Origin: Pseudomonadota bacterium
GTDB taxonomy: Bacteria > Pseudomonadota > Alphaproteobacteria > SP197
Direction of reading: 5' to 3'
Assembly: GCA_039028155.1 (NCBI GenBank)
Contig: JBCCIS010000025.1
Location: 1-64,000, forward strand
Length of the DNA stretch: 64,000 bases
A program made the position numbers and the translations under genes. Shown here one piece after another: positions 43,348 to 53,318 of the stretch (positions are counted from its first letter, which is position 1; every line of letters starts with the position of its first letter). The notes under the pieces were generated by a model, which did no database searches, was not told the origin of the DNA, and saw only the letters and a list, made by a program, of their open reading frames with translations.

Positions 43348-44700
43348 CTACTCCGGCGCGCTGAGCCCGACCTCTTTCATCGCCGCGGCCTGCCGTTTCA
43401 GCAACTTGTCTTCGTCGAAGTCGGCGATCAGGTCCTTGAACAGGCGGTGCCAGTTGACCTCGGCTTCCAGGTGCATGAAGACGGAGCCGAGCCCGATGGC
43501 CGCGCGGTCCATGAAGACGAACTCGCGCGGCACGGTGACGCCGCCCAGTTCGCGCAGGCGGCCGTGGACCTTTGACGCGATACGCGCTCCGTACATGCTG
43601 CCCTCGTCGTGGATGGCGCGCGGTTTGTCTTCCAGAAGCGGCGCGTAGATGAACTCCGCCCACAGGTGCAGCGTGTCGATGACCTCGTTGGAGAGCCCGG
43701 TGAAACCCCAGGTCTCATAGGCGTGGACGGCGAGGTCGCGGTCGTCGGTCTCCAGCGCGTTGTAGAGATCGATGACGCCCTTGACGAAGCGGGCATGGAA
43801 GACGCGCACGCAGCCGAAGTCGAGCAGGCTGACCGACATGTCGGGGCGGACCTTGTAGTTGCCCAGATGCGGGTCGCCGTGGATGACGCCGTAGCCGTAG
43901 AACGGCACGTACCAGGCATGGAACATCGCCATGGCGAGCTGGGCGCGGTGCTCCGGCGTCTCGCCCAGGAAGTTCATCAAGGGCTCGCCATCCATCCAGT
44001 CCATGGTCAGGAGGCGCTTGGTCGAGAGTTCCGGCACGACATCGGGCACATGGACCATCGTCTGGTCCTTCAGCATCATTCGGTAGAGCGACTGGTGGCG
44101 CGCCTCGCGCTCGTAGTCGAGTTCCTCGCGCAGGCGCGCGGCGATCTCGTCATGGATGCGCCGGGGATCAATGGCGCGGTCATAGCGGCGGTAGACGGCG
44201 AAGATGATCTTGAGCTGGTTCAGGTCGGCCTCGACCGCCGACTGCATGTCCGGATACTGCAGCTTGCAGGCGAGGTTCTTGCCGTCGTGGGAGACCGCGC
44301 GGTGGACTTGGCCGAGCGAGGCGGCGGCGGCGGCCTCATGCTCGAAGCTCTTGTACTTGTCCTGCCAGTCGGGCCCGAGTTCGCTCGCCATTCGCCGGCG
44401 CACAAAGGGCCAGCCCATGGCCGGCGCGTTCGACTGAAGCTGCGCTAGTTCGCCGGCGTACTCGGCCGGCAGCGCGTCGGGGATGGTCGCCAGTAGCTGG
44501 GCGACTTTCATCAGCGGTCCCTTCAGCCCGCCGAGCGCGGTGCGCAGGGCTGCGGCGGCTTCAGCGCTGTCGGTCTGCAGGCCGAACAGACGTTCGGCGC
44601 CCATGCGCGCGGCGACCTTGCCGACCGACGTGCCAACGCGGGCATAGCGCGACACGCGGCCGGTCAGCCGATTGGACTCGCTGCGTTCCCCCTCGCTCAT
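43348..44700 (-). CDS. ABC1/AarF (UbiB)-family kinase-like protein
   Basis: A 450-residue atypical kinase. The family's KxGQ motif reads KVAQ (LKGPLMKVAQLLATIP), and the Ala-rich nucleotide loop is AAAAASLGQVHRA; HGDPHLGNYKV and LLDFGCVRVF hold the catalytic and metal Asp. Such proteins act in quinone or lipid metabolism at the membrane, with ATPase rather than ordinary kinase activity. It lies 12 bases downstream of the oligoendopeptidase F gene on the same strand. Confidence 0.88.
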   Translation of the reverse strand: MSEGERSESNRLTGRVSRYARVGTSVGKVAARMGAERLFGLQTDSAEAAAALRTALGGLKGPLMKVAQLLATIPDALPAEYAGELAQLQSNAPAMGWPFVRRRMASELGPDWQDKYKSFEHEAAAAASLGQVHRAVSHDGKNLACKLQYPDMQSAVEADLNQLKIIFAVYRRYDRAIDPRRIHDEIAARLREELDYEREARHQSLYRMMLKDQTMVHVPDVVPELSTKRLLTMDWMDGEPLMNFLGETPEHRAQLAMAMFHAWYVPFYGYGVIHGDPHLGNYKVRPDMSVSLLDFGCVRVFHARFVKGVIDLYNALETDDRDLAVHAYETWGFTGLSNEVIDTLHLWAEFIYAPLLEDKPRAIHDEGSMYGARIASKVHGRLRELGGVTVPREFVFMDRAAIGLGSVFMHLEAEVNWHRLFKDLIADFDEDKLLKRQAAAMKEVGLSAPE

Positions 44701-44712
44701 GGATGCCTGACC

Positions 44713-46509
44713 TCAGGCCGCCGCATCGGCGGCTTCCAGCTCGTCGATGAAGCCGGCGATGATGCCGAGCCCCTTCGACCAGAATCCGGGGTCCGAGGCA
44801 TCCAGGCCGAACGGCGCCAGAAGCTCCTTATGCCGCTTGGAACCGCCGGCCTTCAGCATCTCGAAGAAACGCGCCTGGAAGCCCTCTTCGGCCTCCTGAT
44901 AGTGGGCGTAGAGCGCGTTCACCAGGCAATCACCGAAGGCATAGGCGTAGACGTAGAACGGCGAGTGGATGAAGTGGGGGATGTAGCTCCAGTAACTCCG
45001 GTAATCGTCGTCGAAGACGAGCGCCGGGCCCAGGCTTTCGGTCTGGACGGACATCCAGAGATCGCCGATCGCCTCGGGCGTCAGTTCGCCGTCGCGCCGG
45101 GCATCGTGGACGCGCCGCTCGAACTCGCAGAACGCGATCTGGCGGACGACGGTGTTCAGCATGTCCTCGACCTTGGCGGCGAGGATCGTGCGCCGCCGCT
45201 TCGCGTCGGTCTCCGCGTTCAAGAGGCGCCGGAAGGTCAGCTGCTCGCCGAACACCGACGCGGTCTCGGCCAAGGTCAGCGGCGTTGAGGCCAGCAGCGG
45301 GCCCTGTTCGGCGGCGAGCACCTGATGAACGCCGTGGCCGAGCTCATGCGCCAGCGTCATGACATCGCGGGTCTTTCCCTGATAGTTCAACAGCACAAAG
45401 GGATGCGCGCTGGGCACGGTCGGATGGGCAAAGGCGCCGCCGGCCTTGCCGGGGCGTGCCGGCGCGTCGATCCAGCGGCGGTCGAAGAAACCTTCCGCGA
45501 TCTCGGCCATTTCCGGGGCGAAGTCGCCATAGGCGCCGAGCACCGTAGCGCGCGCCTCGTCCCACGGGATCTGGCGGTCGTCGTCATCGGGCAGGGGCGC
45601 GTTGCGGTCCCACCAGTCGAGCTTCTCGCCGCCCATCCACTTGGCCTTCATGGCGTAATAGCGGTGCGACAGCTTGGGATAAGCGGCTTGGACCGCGGCG
45701 ATGAGCGCGTCGACCACCTCGTCCTCGACCTGGTTCGAGAGGTTCCGGTAGGAGATCGGCCGGGCGAATTGGCGCCAGCCGTCGTCGATCGCCTTTGATT
45801 TCGCCAGCGTATTGGTGATCAGCGCGAAGAGCTTCTCGTTCGCCTTGAAAACGCGCGCGAGTTCCTTGGCGGCTTCCCGGCGTTTGTCGCCGTCCTGGGA
45901 CGAGAGAAAATCGAGAGCCTCGGATTCGGTCAAGCTCTCGCCGCCGATGTCGAAGCGAAGGCCGGCGATCGTCTCGTCGAACAGCCGGTTCCAGGCGGCG
46001 TCGCCGACCACGCTCATCTCGTGCAGCATGGCCTCGGCCTCGTCGGAGAGCTGGTGCGGGCGGAACAGGCGCGCTTCCTTCAGCCACGGCACATAATGGG
46101 CGAGCGCCGGCGAGGTGAGCAGCTTGTCGAACGTGGTGTCGTCGAGCTTGTTGATTTCCAGCGCGAAGAACAGCAGGTGGCTGGAGATATCGGTCAGGCG
46201 CTCCTGCACCGACTGGGCGAAGCGGCCGATGTCCGGGTCCGTCAAGTTGCCGGCATAGAGCAGTTGGGCATAGCTGCCGACCCGGCCCAGCCGATCCTGC
46301 ATGGCCTCATAGCGCCCGAGCGCGGCGGCCATTTCGGCGCCGTCCAGCCCGTCTAGCTTGCCTTTGAGGTCTTTCTCGAATGCCTGGGCCTCCGCATTCG
46401 CCTCATCCATGTCGACATTGATCGCAGGGTCGTCGGGCCCAGCATAGAGGTCGGAGAGGTCCCATTCGGGCAGATCGCCCAGTTTGCTCTGTTCAGCGGT
46501 ATCGGCCAT
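44713..46509 (-). CDS. pepF: oligoendopeptidase F, M3 family
   Basis: A 598-residue zinc peptidase. The active site is HELGHGVHQ with the third ligand Glu in a later LTLAETASVFGEQ segment; HFIHSPFYVYAYAFGD is the conserved C-terminal substrate region. It cleaves short peptides in the cytosol. Length is as expected for PepF. It is followed by the ABC1-type gene. Confidence 0.93.
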   Translation of the reverse strand: MADTAEQSKLGDLPEWDLSDLYAGPDDPAINVDMDEANAEAQAFEKDLKGKLDGLDGAEMAAALGRYEAMQDRLGRVGSYAQLLYAGNLTDPDIGRFAQSVQERLTDISSHLLFFALEINKLDDTTFDKLLTSPALAHYVPWLKEARLFRPHQLSDEAEAMLHEMSVVGDAAWNRLFDETIAGLRFDIGGESLTESEALDFLSSQDGDKRREAAKELARVFKANEKLFALITNTLAKSKAIDDGWRQFARPISYRNLSNQVEDEVVDALIAAVQAAYPKLSHRYYAMKAKWMGGEKLDWWDRNAPLPDDDDRQIPWDEARATVLGAYGDFAPEMAEIAEGFFDRRWIDAPARPGKAGGAFAHPTVPSAHPFVLLNYQGKTRDVMTLAHELGHGVHQVLAAEQGPLLASTPLTLAETASVFGEQLTFRRLLNAETDAKRRRTILAAKVEDMLNTVVRQIAFCEFERRVHDARRDGELTPEAIGDLWMSVQTESLGPALVFDDDYRSYWSYIPHFIHSPFYVYAYAFGDCLVNALYAHYQEAEEGFQARFFEMLKAGGSKRHKELLAPFGLDASDPGFWSKGLGIIAGFIDELEAADAAA

Positions 46510-46638
46510 TCAACTCACTCAATCTGCATTTTTGCTACGTCAGCATATGGGGGACGGATCGCCCACCTGCCAAACGAATTGTCACACGGCACCTGGGTCA
46601 CTATCTAGGTCAGGGCAGGCTTCACGGTCGGGGGCACA

Positions 46639-48432
46639 ATGGTTTACGAAGAGATGGCGCAGGATCCTTGGCCGAATCTGGCCAGTCTGTTCTTTGAACA
46701 GGCGGCCAAGCTCGGTGATCGGCCTTTTATGTGGTCGAAACATGACGGCCAATACCGCCCGCAAACCTGGACCGAGGTGGCCGATGAGGTGAAGGCCGTG
46801 TCGCGCGGGCTCAGGGCGCTGGGAGTCAAACCGGGCCACCGGGTCATGCTGGTGTCGGAAAACCGGCCTAACTGGGTGGTCGCCGACCTCGCCATCATGG
46901 CGGCGGGCGCCATCACCGTGCCGGCCTATACGACCAACACCGAGGCACTGCACGAGCACATCATCACAGACAGCGGCGCCAAGGTCGCGATCGTCTCGAC
47001 CGCGGCGCTGGCCGCAAGGCTCTTGCCGGCGGCCAAGACCACCGGCGCTGCCCATGTCGTCGCCATGGAACCGGTCGAGCCCCATGATGGCATTGACGTC
47101 ATGACATGGGAGGCGCTGAAAGAAAGAGGGGAGGCCGAACCCGACGATGTCGAGGAGGTCGCGGCGACGGTCGAGCGGGGTCATCCCGCCTGCTTCATCT
47201 ACACCTCGGGCACCGGCGGCCTGCCCAAGGGCGTCATCCTGTCGCACCACGCGCTGCTCTCGAACATCCGCAGCATTCGCATCGCGTTCGAACCGATCCT
47301 GTCGGGCACGGAGATTTTTCTCTCCTTCCTGCCGCTGTCGCATTCCTACGAGCACACCTGCGGTTTCCTGTTCCCGATCTCGATCGGTGCCGAGATCTAC
47401 TACGCCGAGGGTGCGGACACGCTGACCAATAACATGGTCGAGGTCAGTCCCACGATCATGACCTGCGTGCCCAGGCTCTATGAGGTCATGCGCCAGCGCA
47501 TCCTGGCCGGCGTGGCGCGCCAGGGCGGCAGCAAGGAAAAGCTCTTCAACAAGACGCTTACCCTCGGCCTCAAAAAAGTCGATCCGGAACAGAGTCTGGG
47601 CCTTGGCGAAAAGCTGACGGATATGCTCATGGAGCGGCTGGTGCGCGAGAAGGTGCGCCAGCGTTTCGGCGGCCGGTTGAAAGCCATGGTCAGCGGCGGC
47701 GCGCCGCTCAACCCCGATGTCGGCAAGTTCTTCAACGCGCTCGGCGTCACCCTGCTGCAGGGTTACGGCCAGACCGAGTCGGCGCCGGTGGTGAGCTGCA
47801 ATCCGCCGGGCGGCGTCAAGATGCACACCGTTGGCACGGCCCTGCCGGAGGTCGAGGTGAAGATCGCCGATGACGGCGAGATCCTGGTGCGTGGCGGCCT
47901 GGTCATGGACGGCTACTGGAACAACCCGGAGACCACGGCCGAGACGATCCAGGACGGCTGGCTTCACACCGGCGATATCGGGGTGATCGACGCGGACGGT
48001 TATCTGCAGATCACCGACCGCAAGAAGGACATCATCGTCAACTCCGGCGGCGACAATCTGGCGCCCCAGCGCGTCGAGGGCATCCTGACGCTGGAGCCGG
48101 AGATCGCCCAGGCCATGGTCGTCGGCGACAAGCGCCCCCATCTGGTTGCGCTGCTGGTGCCCGACGAGGCGTTCATCAAGGATTACGCCAAAGCGGAGGG
48201 GGCCAAAAGGGATCTCGCGGCGCTCGCCGACGACAAAGGTCTCCACGCCGCGCTGCGCGACGCGGTTGACCGTGCCAACCAGAAGCTCTCCCAGATCGAA
48301 AAGGTCAAACGCTATATGGTCGCGGCCGAACCGTTCACGGTCGAGAACAACCAGATGACCCCGACACTGAAGGTCCGCCGCCACGTGGTGAAGGACATCT
48401 ACGGCGACCGGCTGGAAGCGCTCTACGGCTGA
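46639..48432 (+). CDS. long-chain fatty-acid-CoA ligase (AMP-binding)
   Basis: A 597-residue adenylate-forming enzyme of the FadD15 type. The P-loop is FIYTSGTGGLPKGVILSHH (Gly replaces the usual second Thr, common in this group). GYGQTESAPVVS, WLHTGDIGVID and the DRKKDIIVNSGG hinge are all present. It activates fatty acids to acyl-CoA. Its 3' end faces the M19 dipeptidase gene with 3 bases between. Confidence 0.92.
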   Translation: MVYEEMAQDPWPNLASLFFEQAAKLGDRPFMWSKHDGQYRPQTWTEVADEVKAVSRGLRALGVKPGHRVMLVSENRPNWVVADLAIMAAGAITVPAYTTNTEALHEHIITDSGAKVAIVSTAALAARLLPAAKTTGAAHVVAMEPVEPHDGIDVMTWEALKERGEAEPDDVEEVAATVERGHPACFIYTSGTGGLPKGVILSHHALLSNIRSIRIAFEPILSGTEIFLSFLPLSHSYEHTCGFLFPISIGAEIYYAEGADTLTNNMVEVSPTIMTCVPRLYEVMRQRILAGVARQGGSKEKLFNKTLTLGLKKVDPEQSLGLGEKLTDMLMERLVREKVRQRFGGRLKAMVSGGAPLNPDVGKFFNALGVTLLQGYGQTESAPVVSCNPPGGVKMHTVGTALPEVEVKIADDGEILVRGGLVMDGYWNNPETTAETIQDGWLHTGDIGVIDADGYLQITDRKKDIIVNSGGDNLAPQRVEGILTLEPEIAQAMVVGDKRPHLVALLVPDEAFIKDYAKAEGAKRDLAALADDKGLHAALRDAVDRANQKLSQIEKVKRYMVAAEPFTVENNQMTPTLKVRRHVVKDIYGDRLEALYG

Positions 48433-48435
48433 GGT

Positions 48436-49590
48436 CTATTCCCCAATCGCATCCGCCATGACGCGCAGGACGTTTTCGCCCAGGATCTTGCGGACGTCGT
48501 CTTCGCCGTAACCGCGCCGCAGCAGGCTTTCGGTCAGGACCGGAAGCTTGGTGCAATCCTCCATGCCGACGATGTCGAAGCGGATGGCGCCGTGATCGGT
48601 GCCGACGCCGACATGATCGATGCCGGCGACACCGACCGCATGGTCGATGTGGTCGAGCAGGTCTTCGAGCGTGGGGAAGGGAATGTCGGCGTCGGCCAGG
48701 ACGTTGTAGCCCTTGGTGCGGTCCCCGCGCACCAGCGCCATCAGATCGAAGATCGCAGAGGTCGTGCCCGACGCGCTTTCGCGCCGGTTGGCGCCGTCGC
48801 CGCGATCGGACAGGCGGTCGGCGAGGTTCTCCAGCCCCCGCCAGTAGTCTCGCGAGATGTACTCCGGCCATGCGGTGACGCAGACGACGCCGTTGTTGTC
48901 GGCGACGGCTTTCACCATGTCGTCGGTCATGTTGCGGGGATGGTCGACCAGGGTGCGCATCGATGAGTGGGATGCCATGACCGGCTTCTCGGTCAGCGCG
49001 ATGACGTCCCAGAACACCTTGTCGGAGGCATGCGAGACGTCGACCATCATGCCAAGCCGGTTCATCTCCGCGACGACCTCGCGGCCGAAGTCGTTGAGCC
49101 CGTCATGGCGCGCGGCGTCCGTCGACGAGTCCGCCCAGTTGTGGGTGTTGAAATGGGTGAGCGACATGTAACGCACGCCGAGTTCGAAGTATTGTCGGAG
49201 GACGCGGATGTCGTCGTCGATGGCGTGTCCGCCCTCGATCGCGATGATGGCGGCGCGTTTACCGGCGTCCGCGATGCGTCTGACATCGCCCGCGCTCAAT
49301 GCCAGCTCGATCTCCTCGGGATAGGCGCGGCAGATCTCCTTGACGCCGTCGATCATGTCGAGACAGCGGCGGATCGCCGTTCCCTCCTTGGCGTGGTGGA
49401 ACCCGACGCAGCAGGCGAAGAACGACGCCGTCAGGTTGCCCTGCTTCATCAAGGGCAAGTCCATGTAGCCGTTACCCGTCTCGGTTCCCAGATCCTCGTC
49501 GAGATCGAGCCAGCGGACCACCGTGTCGACATGGGTGTCGATCACGATCGCGGAGTCATGTATGCGCCGTGCCTCGTCGCTAACTTCCAT
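48436..49590 (-). CDS. membrane dipeptidase, M19 family
   Basis: A 384-residue renal-dipeptidase-type zinc enzyme. Metal-site motifs: IDTHVDT (His and Asp), IAIEGGHAID (bridging Glu), DVSHASDK and SHSSMRTLVDHPRN (His ligands). It hydrolyses dipeptides, often with D-residues. No signal peptide or anchor is seen, so a cytosolic location is likely despite the family name. It is divergent in direction from no close partner; its upstream neighbour is the P-loop protein gene. Confidence 0.92.
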   Translation of the reverse strand: MEVSDEARRIHDSAIVIDTHVDTVVRWLDLDEDLGTETGNGYMDLPLMKQGNLTASFFACCVGFHHAKEGTAIRRCLDMIDGVKEICRAYPEEIELALSAGDVRRIADAGKRAAIIAIEGGHAIDDDIRVLRQYFELGVRYMSLTHFNTHNWADSSTDAARHDGLNDFGREVVAEMNRLGMMVDVSHASDKVFWDVIALTEKPVMASHSSMRTLVDHPRNMTDDMVKAVADNNGVVCVTAWPEYISRDYWRGLENLADRLSDRGDGANRRESASGTTSAIFDLMALVRGDRTKGYNVLADADIPFPTLEDLLDHIDHAVGVAGIDHVGVGTDHGAIRFDIVGMEDCTKLPVLTESLLRRGYGEDDVRKILGENVLRVMADAIGE

Positions 49591-49690
49591 GATGTGCCCC
49601 TTCCGGCCGTCCTGTTGCGGCCAAGATAGAAACGTTAGGCCGATCCTTGGCCGCGCACTACCAAAACGGCTGGCCTCGCGCGAATGGCGT

Positions 49691-50224
49691 TCAGGCCGCG
49701 TTTCCGGTCATCTCTTCGGTGAATGCGTTGAGCTCTTCCACCGACGAAATCCGCGTCACCTTGATGCCGGCGGCTTCGGCTTCGTCCACGTTGGCGCGGA
49801 TGGCCGGCATCATGTCCTGTTCGGTCTCCCACAGGGTCTCGAACATGTCGCGCGTGGTGATGAACGTGTGGTTACCGGCGGGCGGGTGTTCGAGCTCGCC
49901 CTTGGCCCAGGCGATCTGGCGTTCGGCGGCGAGCCAGAAGTGCATCCAGATCGGCATGTCGATCAGGATGATCCATGTCGCGCGCAGCATCCGGTCGCGG
50001 ATCGTCTCGAGCTTGCCGAGGCCCTCCATCATCCACTTGTCGCTCGCGATTAGCGGCGCGTGCTGGGCCTCGTACTCGGCATCCGGCGTTTCCGACCAAT
50101 CGGGCTGCCAGAGCAGCTTGTCGACCTCGACGAGCGGCAGATCGCGACGGGCCGCCATGGCCCGCGCCAGCGTCGACTTGCCACCGCCCGCATTGCCAAT
50201 GATGACGATGCGGGCTTCCGTCAT
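49691..50224 (-). CDS. P-loop NTPase, adenylate-kinase-like
   Basis: A 177-residue protein with a Walker A VIIGNAGGGKSTLARAMA and a Walker B-like IILIDMPIWMHF. The KWMMEGLG and the lid-like TTRDMFETLWETE region resemble small nucleoside-kinase-like proteins (topology-modulation type). Phosphate acceptor unknown. Its ATG overlaps the alcohol dehydrogenase stop (ATGA at 50221-50224), showing coupling to that gene. Confidence 0.8.
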   Translation of the reverse strand: MTEARIVIIGNAGGGKSTLARAMAARRDLPLVEVDKLLWQPDWSETPDAEYEAQHAPLIASDKWMMEGLGKLETIRDRMLRATWIILIDMPIWMHFWLAAERQIAWAKGELEHPPAGNHTFITTRDMFETLWETEQDMMPAIRANVDEAEAAGIKVTRISSVEELNAFTEEMTGNAA

Positions 50225-51309
50225 GTGTCGAAGACGATGACGCTGCGCGCGACCTCGCCGCGTTTCATTTCGTCGAAGGCGTCGTTGATGCCTTCCAACG
50301 GAATGCGTGCGGAGATCATGTCGTCCAGCTTCAGCTTTCCGTCGAGGTAGAAGTCGCAGAAGCGCGGCATGTCGACGCGGAACGCGTTGGACCCCATGTT
50401 GGAGCCCTGCAGCTTCTTGTCGTCGAGCAAGTCAGCGCCGTGAATTTGCAGCGTCTCGCCCTCGGGCACCATGCCGATGACCGTTGCGGCGCCGGAGGGA
50501 CGCAGCATTTGGAACGCCTGTTCTGCCGTCTTGGCGTGGCCAAGCGCCTCGAAGGAGTACTCGACGCCGCCGGAGGTCATCTCCTTAACCGCCTCGACCG
50601 GATCGGTGTCGGCGGCGTTGACCACATCGGTCGCGCCGAAGTGTTTGGCGAGGTTCAGCTTCGAGCCCAGGATGTCGACGGCGATGATGCGCCCGGCGCC
50701 GGCGATCGCCGCGCCGTTGATGGCGGACAAACCGATGCCGCCGCAACCGATGACAGCGACCGTGCTGCCGACCTCGATATCGGCGGTGTTGATGACGGCG
50801 CCGAAGCCGGTGGTGACGCCGCAGCCGATCAGCGCGGCGCGGTCGAGCGGCATGTCCTTGCGCACCTTCACCAGTGCATGCTCGTGGATCAGCATCTGCT
50901 CGGCGAACGAGGAGAGGCTGTAGAACTGGTGCATGACGCCACCGTTCTGGGTGATGCGCTGGGGCTCGTCGTCGTCACGGTCGACGAACTCGTCGTTCTG
51001 GCAGCTGAACGGGCGTCCGGTGGTGCAGTATTCGCAGTGGCCGCAGAAGACCGAGAGGCAGGTGATGACGTGGTCGCCCGGTTTGACGTATCGCACCTCC
51101 GAGCCGACCTTCTCGACGACACCCGCGGACTCGTGCCCCAGAATCGTCGGCTTCGGGCAGGCGTACTTGCCCTCGATATAGTGAAGATCACTATGGCAGA
51201 CGCCGCACGCGGCGGTGCGGACCAGAACCTCGTGGGATTTCGGGTTGTCGATCTGGACTTCCTCGATCGACAACGGCTGGTGCACTTCGCGCAGGACGGC
51301 GGCTTTCAT
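50221..51309 (-). CDS. zinc-dependent alcohol dehydrogenase
   Basis: A 362-residue medium-chain dehydrogenase of the class III/NDMA-dependent-like group. The catalytic zinc site is CGVCHSDLHY and GHESAGVV; the structural zinc site has four Cys in LSVFCGHCEYCTTGRPFSC. The cofactor loop is VAVIGCGGIGLSAINGA. It oxidises an alcohol or glutathione-type adduct with NAD; which is not known. It is the first gene of a two-gene operon with the P-loop protein. Confidence 0.9.
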   Translation of the reverse strand: MKAAVLREVHQPLSIEEVQIDNPKSHEVLVRTAACGVCHSDLHYIEGKYACPKPTILGHESAGVVEKVGSEVRYVKPGDHVITCLSVFCGHCEYCTTGRPFSCQNDEFVDRDDDEPQRITQNGGVMHQFYSLSSFAEQMLIHEHALVKVRKDMPLDRAALIGCGVTTGFGAVINTADIEVGSTVAVIGCGGIGLSAINGAAIAGAGRIIAVDILGSKLNLAKHFGATDVVNAADTDPVEAVKEMTSGGVEYSFEALGHAKTAEQAFQMLRPSGAATVIGMVPEGETLQIHGADLLDDKKLQGSNMGSNAFRVDMPRFCDFYLDGKLKLDDMISARIPLEGINDAFDEMKRGEVARSVIVFDT

Positions 51310-51399
51310 GACGGATCTCCCCAGACGTTATGGGATGATAGTCTACGCACTTTGCCACCCCTGCCAAGCAAGCCCGCACGGCGATGCCCGGACGGCTTG

Positions 51400-52326
51400 T
51401 TAGCTCGCGGCCTTGAAGTGCGGGAGGTCACGGGTAATCGGGCGAAAGCCGACGCCCTCATACATCGCACGCGCGGCCGGCTGCGCCGGCGATCCAAGGC
51501 AGGCGACCAGCATGCGGGTCGCGCCCGCCGCCCTGGCCCGATGCATGCCGTGGATCTGTAGGGCTGTGCCCAGGCCGCGCCTCCGATAGTCGCGGTGTGT
51601 TCCCACGGGCTCAAACTCCGCCATCTGTGTCGCCTCATCGAGCCAGACGATCGCTGTTGCGGCCATCGTGCCGTCCGGGGTGGCGATCAGCAGATGTAGG
51701 TCGGCGCGGTAGGGCCACGTCCGTTGGACTTGCTCAAACGCCGCTTCGGAGAAGACGGAGGGATACCACGCGTCGCGATGCGCCTGCACCGCGTCCGCCG
51801 GCGTAACGTCATCGGCGCACAGAAGCCGGAAATCTTCCGGCAGCATCGGATCGGGCAAATCGGTCATGTCCCGCATGTTGAACTGGATCCAGTCGTCATC
51901 GTCCGCATCGACCATAAAGCCGTGTTCGGCGGCGATTGTTTGCGCCGCATCGTCCGCCGACTGGACGATCACCAGCCGATTGCTGTCGCCCGCCACGTCG
52001 TCATACCAGTCGAGGATCTCATTGAGCAGCACGGGCCGGTCTGGATGTGTCTGCCACGTCAGGTGGGCAACCTTCGATTCCCGAAACGTCCCATCGCCGC
52101 GCGGAATGCGGAAAGGCAGGCACACCCAGCCCCAGGCGACCAACTTGTCGTCGACAAACCACAAGCGGTGGCGCCAATACGGAGCGAGCACATGGACATC
52201 CTTGGCCCAGACCCAGGCCAGTTCGCCGACGGTCGCGTCGCCGTTCAGGAGTTCCGGCCTGATCGCGGTGACCTCCTGCGCCAGGCCTTGCATCCGCCGG
52301 AGGTCGTCTGGTCCCAGATCTGCCAT
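51400..52326 (-). CDS. GNAT-family N-acetyltransferase
   Basis: A 308-residue protein with a C-terminal GNAT domain: EFEPVGTHRDYRRRGLGTAL is the acetyl-CoA pyrophosphate loop (RxxGxG) and ATRMLVACLGSPAQPAARAMYE the following strand-helix. The N-terminal half (VWAKDVHVLAPYWRHRLWF, VAWGWVCLP) looks like a second, degenerate GNAT-type unit. Acceptor unknown. ATG 52326 fits the start of conserved sequence; the longer frame runs into the upstream region. Confidence 0.85.
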   Translation of the reverse strand: MADLGPDDLRRMQGLAQEVTAIRPELLNGDATVGELAWVWAKDVHVLAPYWRHRLWFVDDKLVAWGWVCLPFRIPRGDGTFRESKVAHLTWQTHPDRPVLLNEILDWYDDVAGDSNRLVIVQSADDAAQTIAAEHGFMVDADDDDWIQFNMRDMTDLPDPMLPEDFRLLCADDVTPADAVQAHRDAWYPSVFSEAAFEQVQRTWPYRADLHLLIATPDGTMAATAIVWLDEATQMAEFEPVGTHRDYRRRGLGTALQIHGMHRARAAGATRMLVACLGSPAQPAARAMYEGVGFRPITRDLPHFKAAS

Positions 52327-52429
52327 GCCCGCACCGTTGCAAGGCCGCCCCGTTCTGTCGAGCGGCTTCTGTCTTGTCGCCCGGTTCAAGCGGTGATCTA
52401 CTTTTCGCTCTCTCGTTCGGGAGGACGTG

Positions 52430-53290
52430 ATGATCGCATGCCAACGCTTCGATGTGCCCGACGAATTGGTCCGCGCGTTCCAGCGCGATGGCGCCGTGGT
52501 GGTGAAGGGCGTTGTCGATACGTCCTGGCGCGACGTCATTGCCGCCGGCATGGACCTGAACCGCAAGCACCCGACCAAACGAACGGTTGATTACGCACGA
52601 GACGATGCGACCGGGGAGAGGTTCTTCCACGATGCGTCGATCGTGACCGGCAATCTATACTACGAGGACTACATCACCCATTCGCCGATCGGCCATGTCG
52701 CCGCGCAGATGATGGGGTTGGAGCGCGCGCTTGCCTTCTATGTCACCGTCTTCCTGCGCTCGCCCGGAACCAAGGCGCGCACGCCGTGGCACCAGGACCA
52801 GACATCATGGAGCGCCAAGGGCCGGCATGCATTGAGCATCTGGACGTCGCTCGATCCGGTGCCCGACGGCACGGCGCTGGAGATCGTCAAGGGCTCGCAC
52901 CTGTGGGAGCAACCCATGAAGCGCCCTCACTTCGGGCAGAACCAACTGGGCGGCACCATGGAGATCGACGGCCTGGACGGCATCCCCATACCGGATTTCT
53001 CCGGCGCCGACCGTGACCAGTACGATATCGCGGCCTGGCCGATGGAACCTGGCGACATCCTGGTGTTTCACGGCATGACCGTGCACGGCGGGTCGGGCGA
53101 TCTACCGCCGGATCTTGGCCGCCGCTCGATCTCGATCCAATGGCTGGGCGAGGATGCGCGCATCACTGACCCGCCGGGTGGCGCCGATCCCGACTGGCTG
53201 CCGGAGCTTGCCGAACACGGTCTCGGCGTCGGCGATTACCCGGCATGCGCCATATGTCCGGTTGTCGAGGCCGGGCCAGCGTCGCGATAA
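52430..53290 (+). CDS. phytanoyl-CoA dioxygenase family protein, second copy
   Basis: A 286-residue Fe(II)/2-oxoglutarate oxygenase. The iron site is His121-x-Asp123 in TPWHQDQTSW and a later His in FHGMTVHGGSG; the EIVKGSHLW loop is typical of PhyH. GGGAGG precedes ATG 52430 by 5 bases, favouring it over GTG 52427. It lies 28 bases upstream of the creatinase-like M24 gene, suggesting that they act on the same nitrogenous compound. Confidence 0.87.
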   Translation: MIACQRFDVPDELVRAFQRDGAVVVKGVVDTSWRDVIAAGMDLNRKHPTKRTVDYARDDATGERFFHDASIVTGNLYYEDYITHSPIGHVAAQMMGLERALAFYVTVFLRSPGTKARTPWHQDQTSWSAKGRHALSIWTSLDPVPDGTALEIVKGSHLWEQPMKRPHFGQNQLGGTMEIDGLDGIPIPDFSGADRDQYDIAAWPMEPGDILVFHGMTVHGGSGDLPPDLGRRSISIQWLGEDARITDPPGGADPDWLPELAEHGLGVGDYPACAICPVVEAGPASR

Positions 53291-53318
53291 CCAAACACGC
53301 CAATCAAAGGAGAGCGCC

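Noticed and set aside
46582-48384. 600-residue open frame on the minus strand
   Set aside because: Antisense to the acyl-CoA ligase, which has all adenylation motifs.
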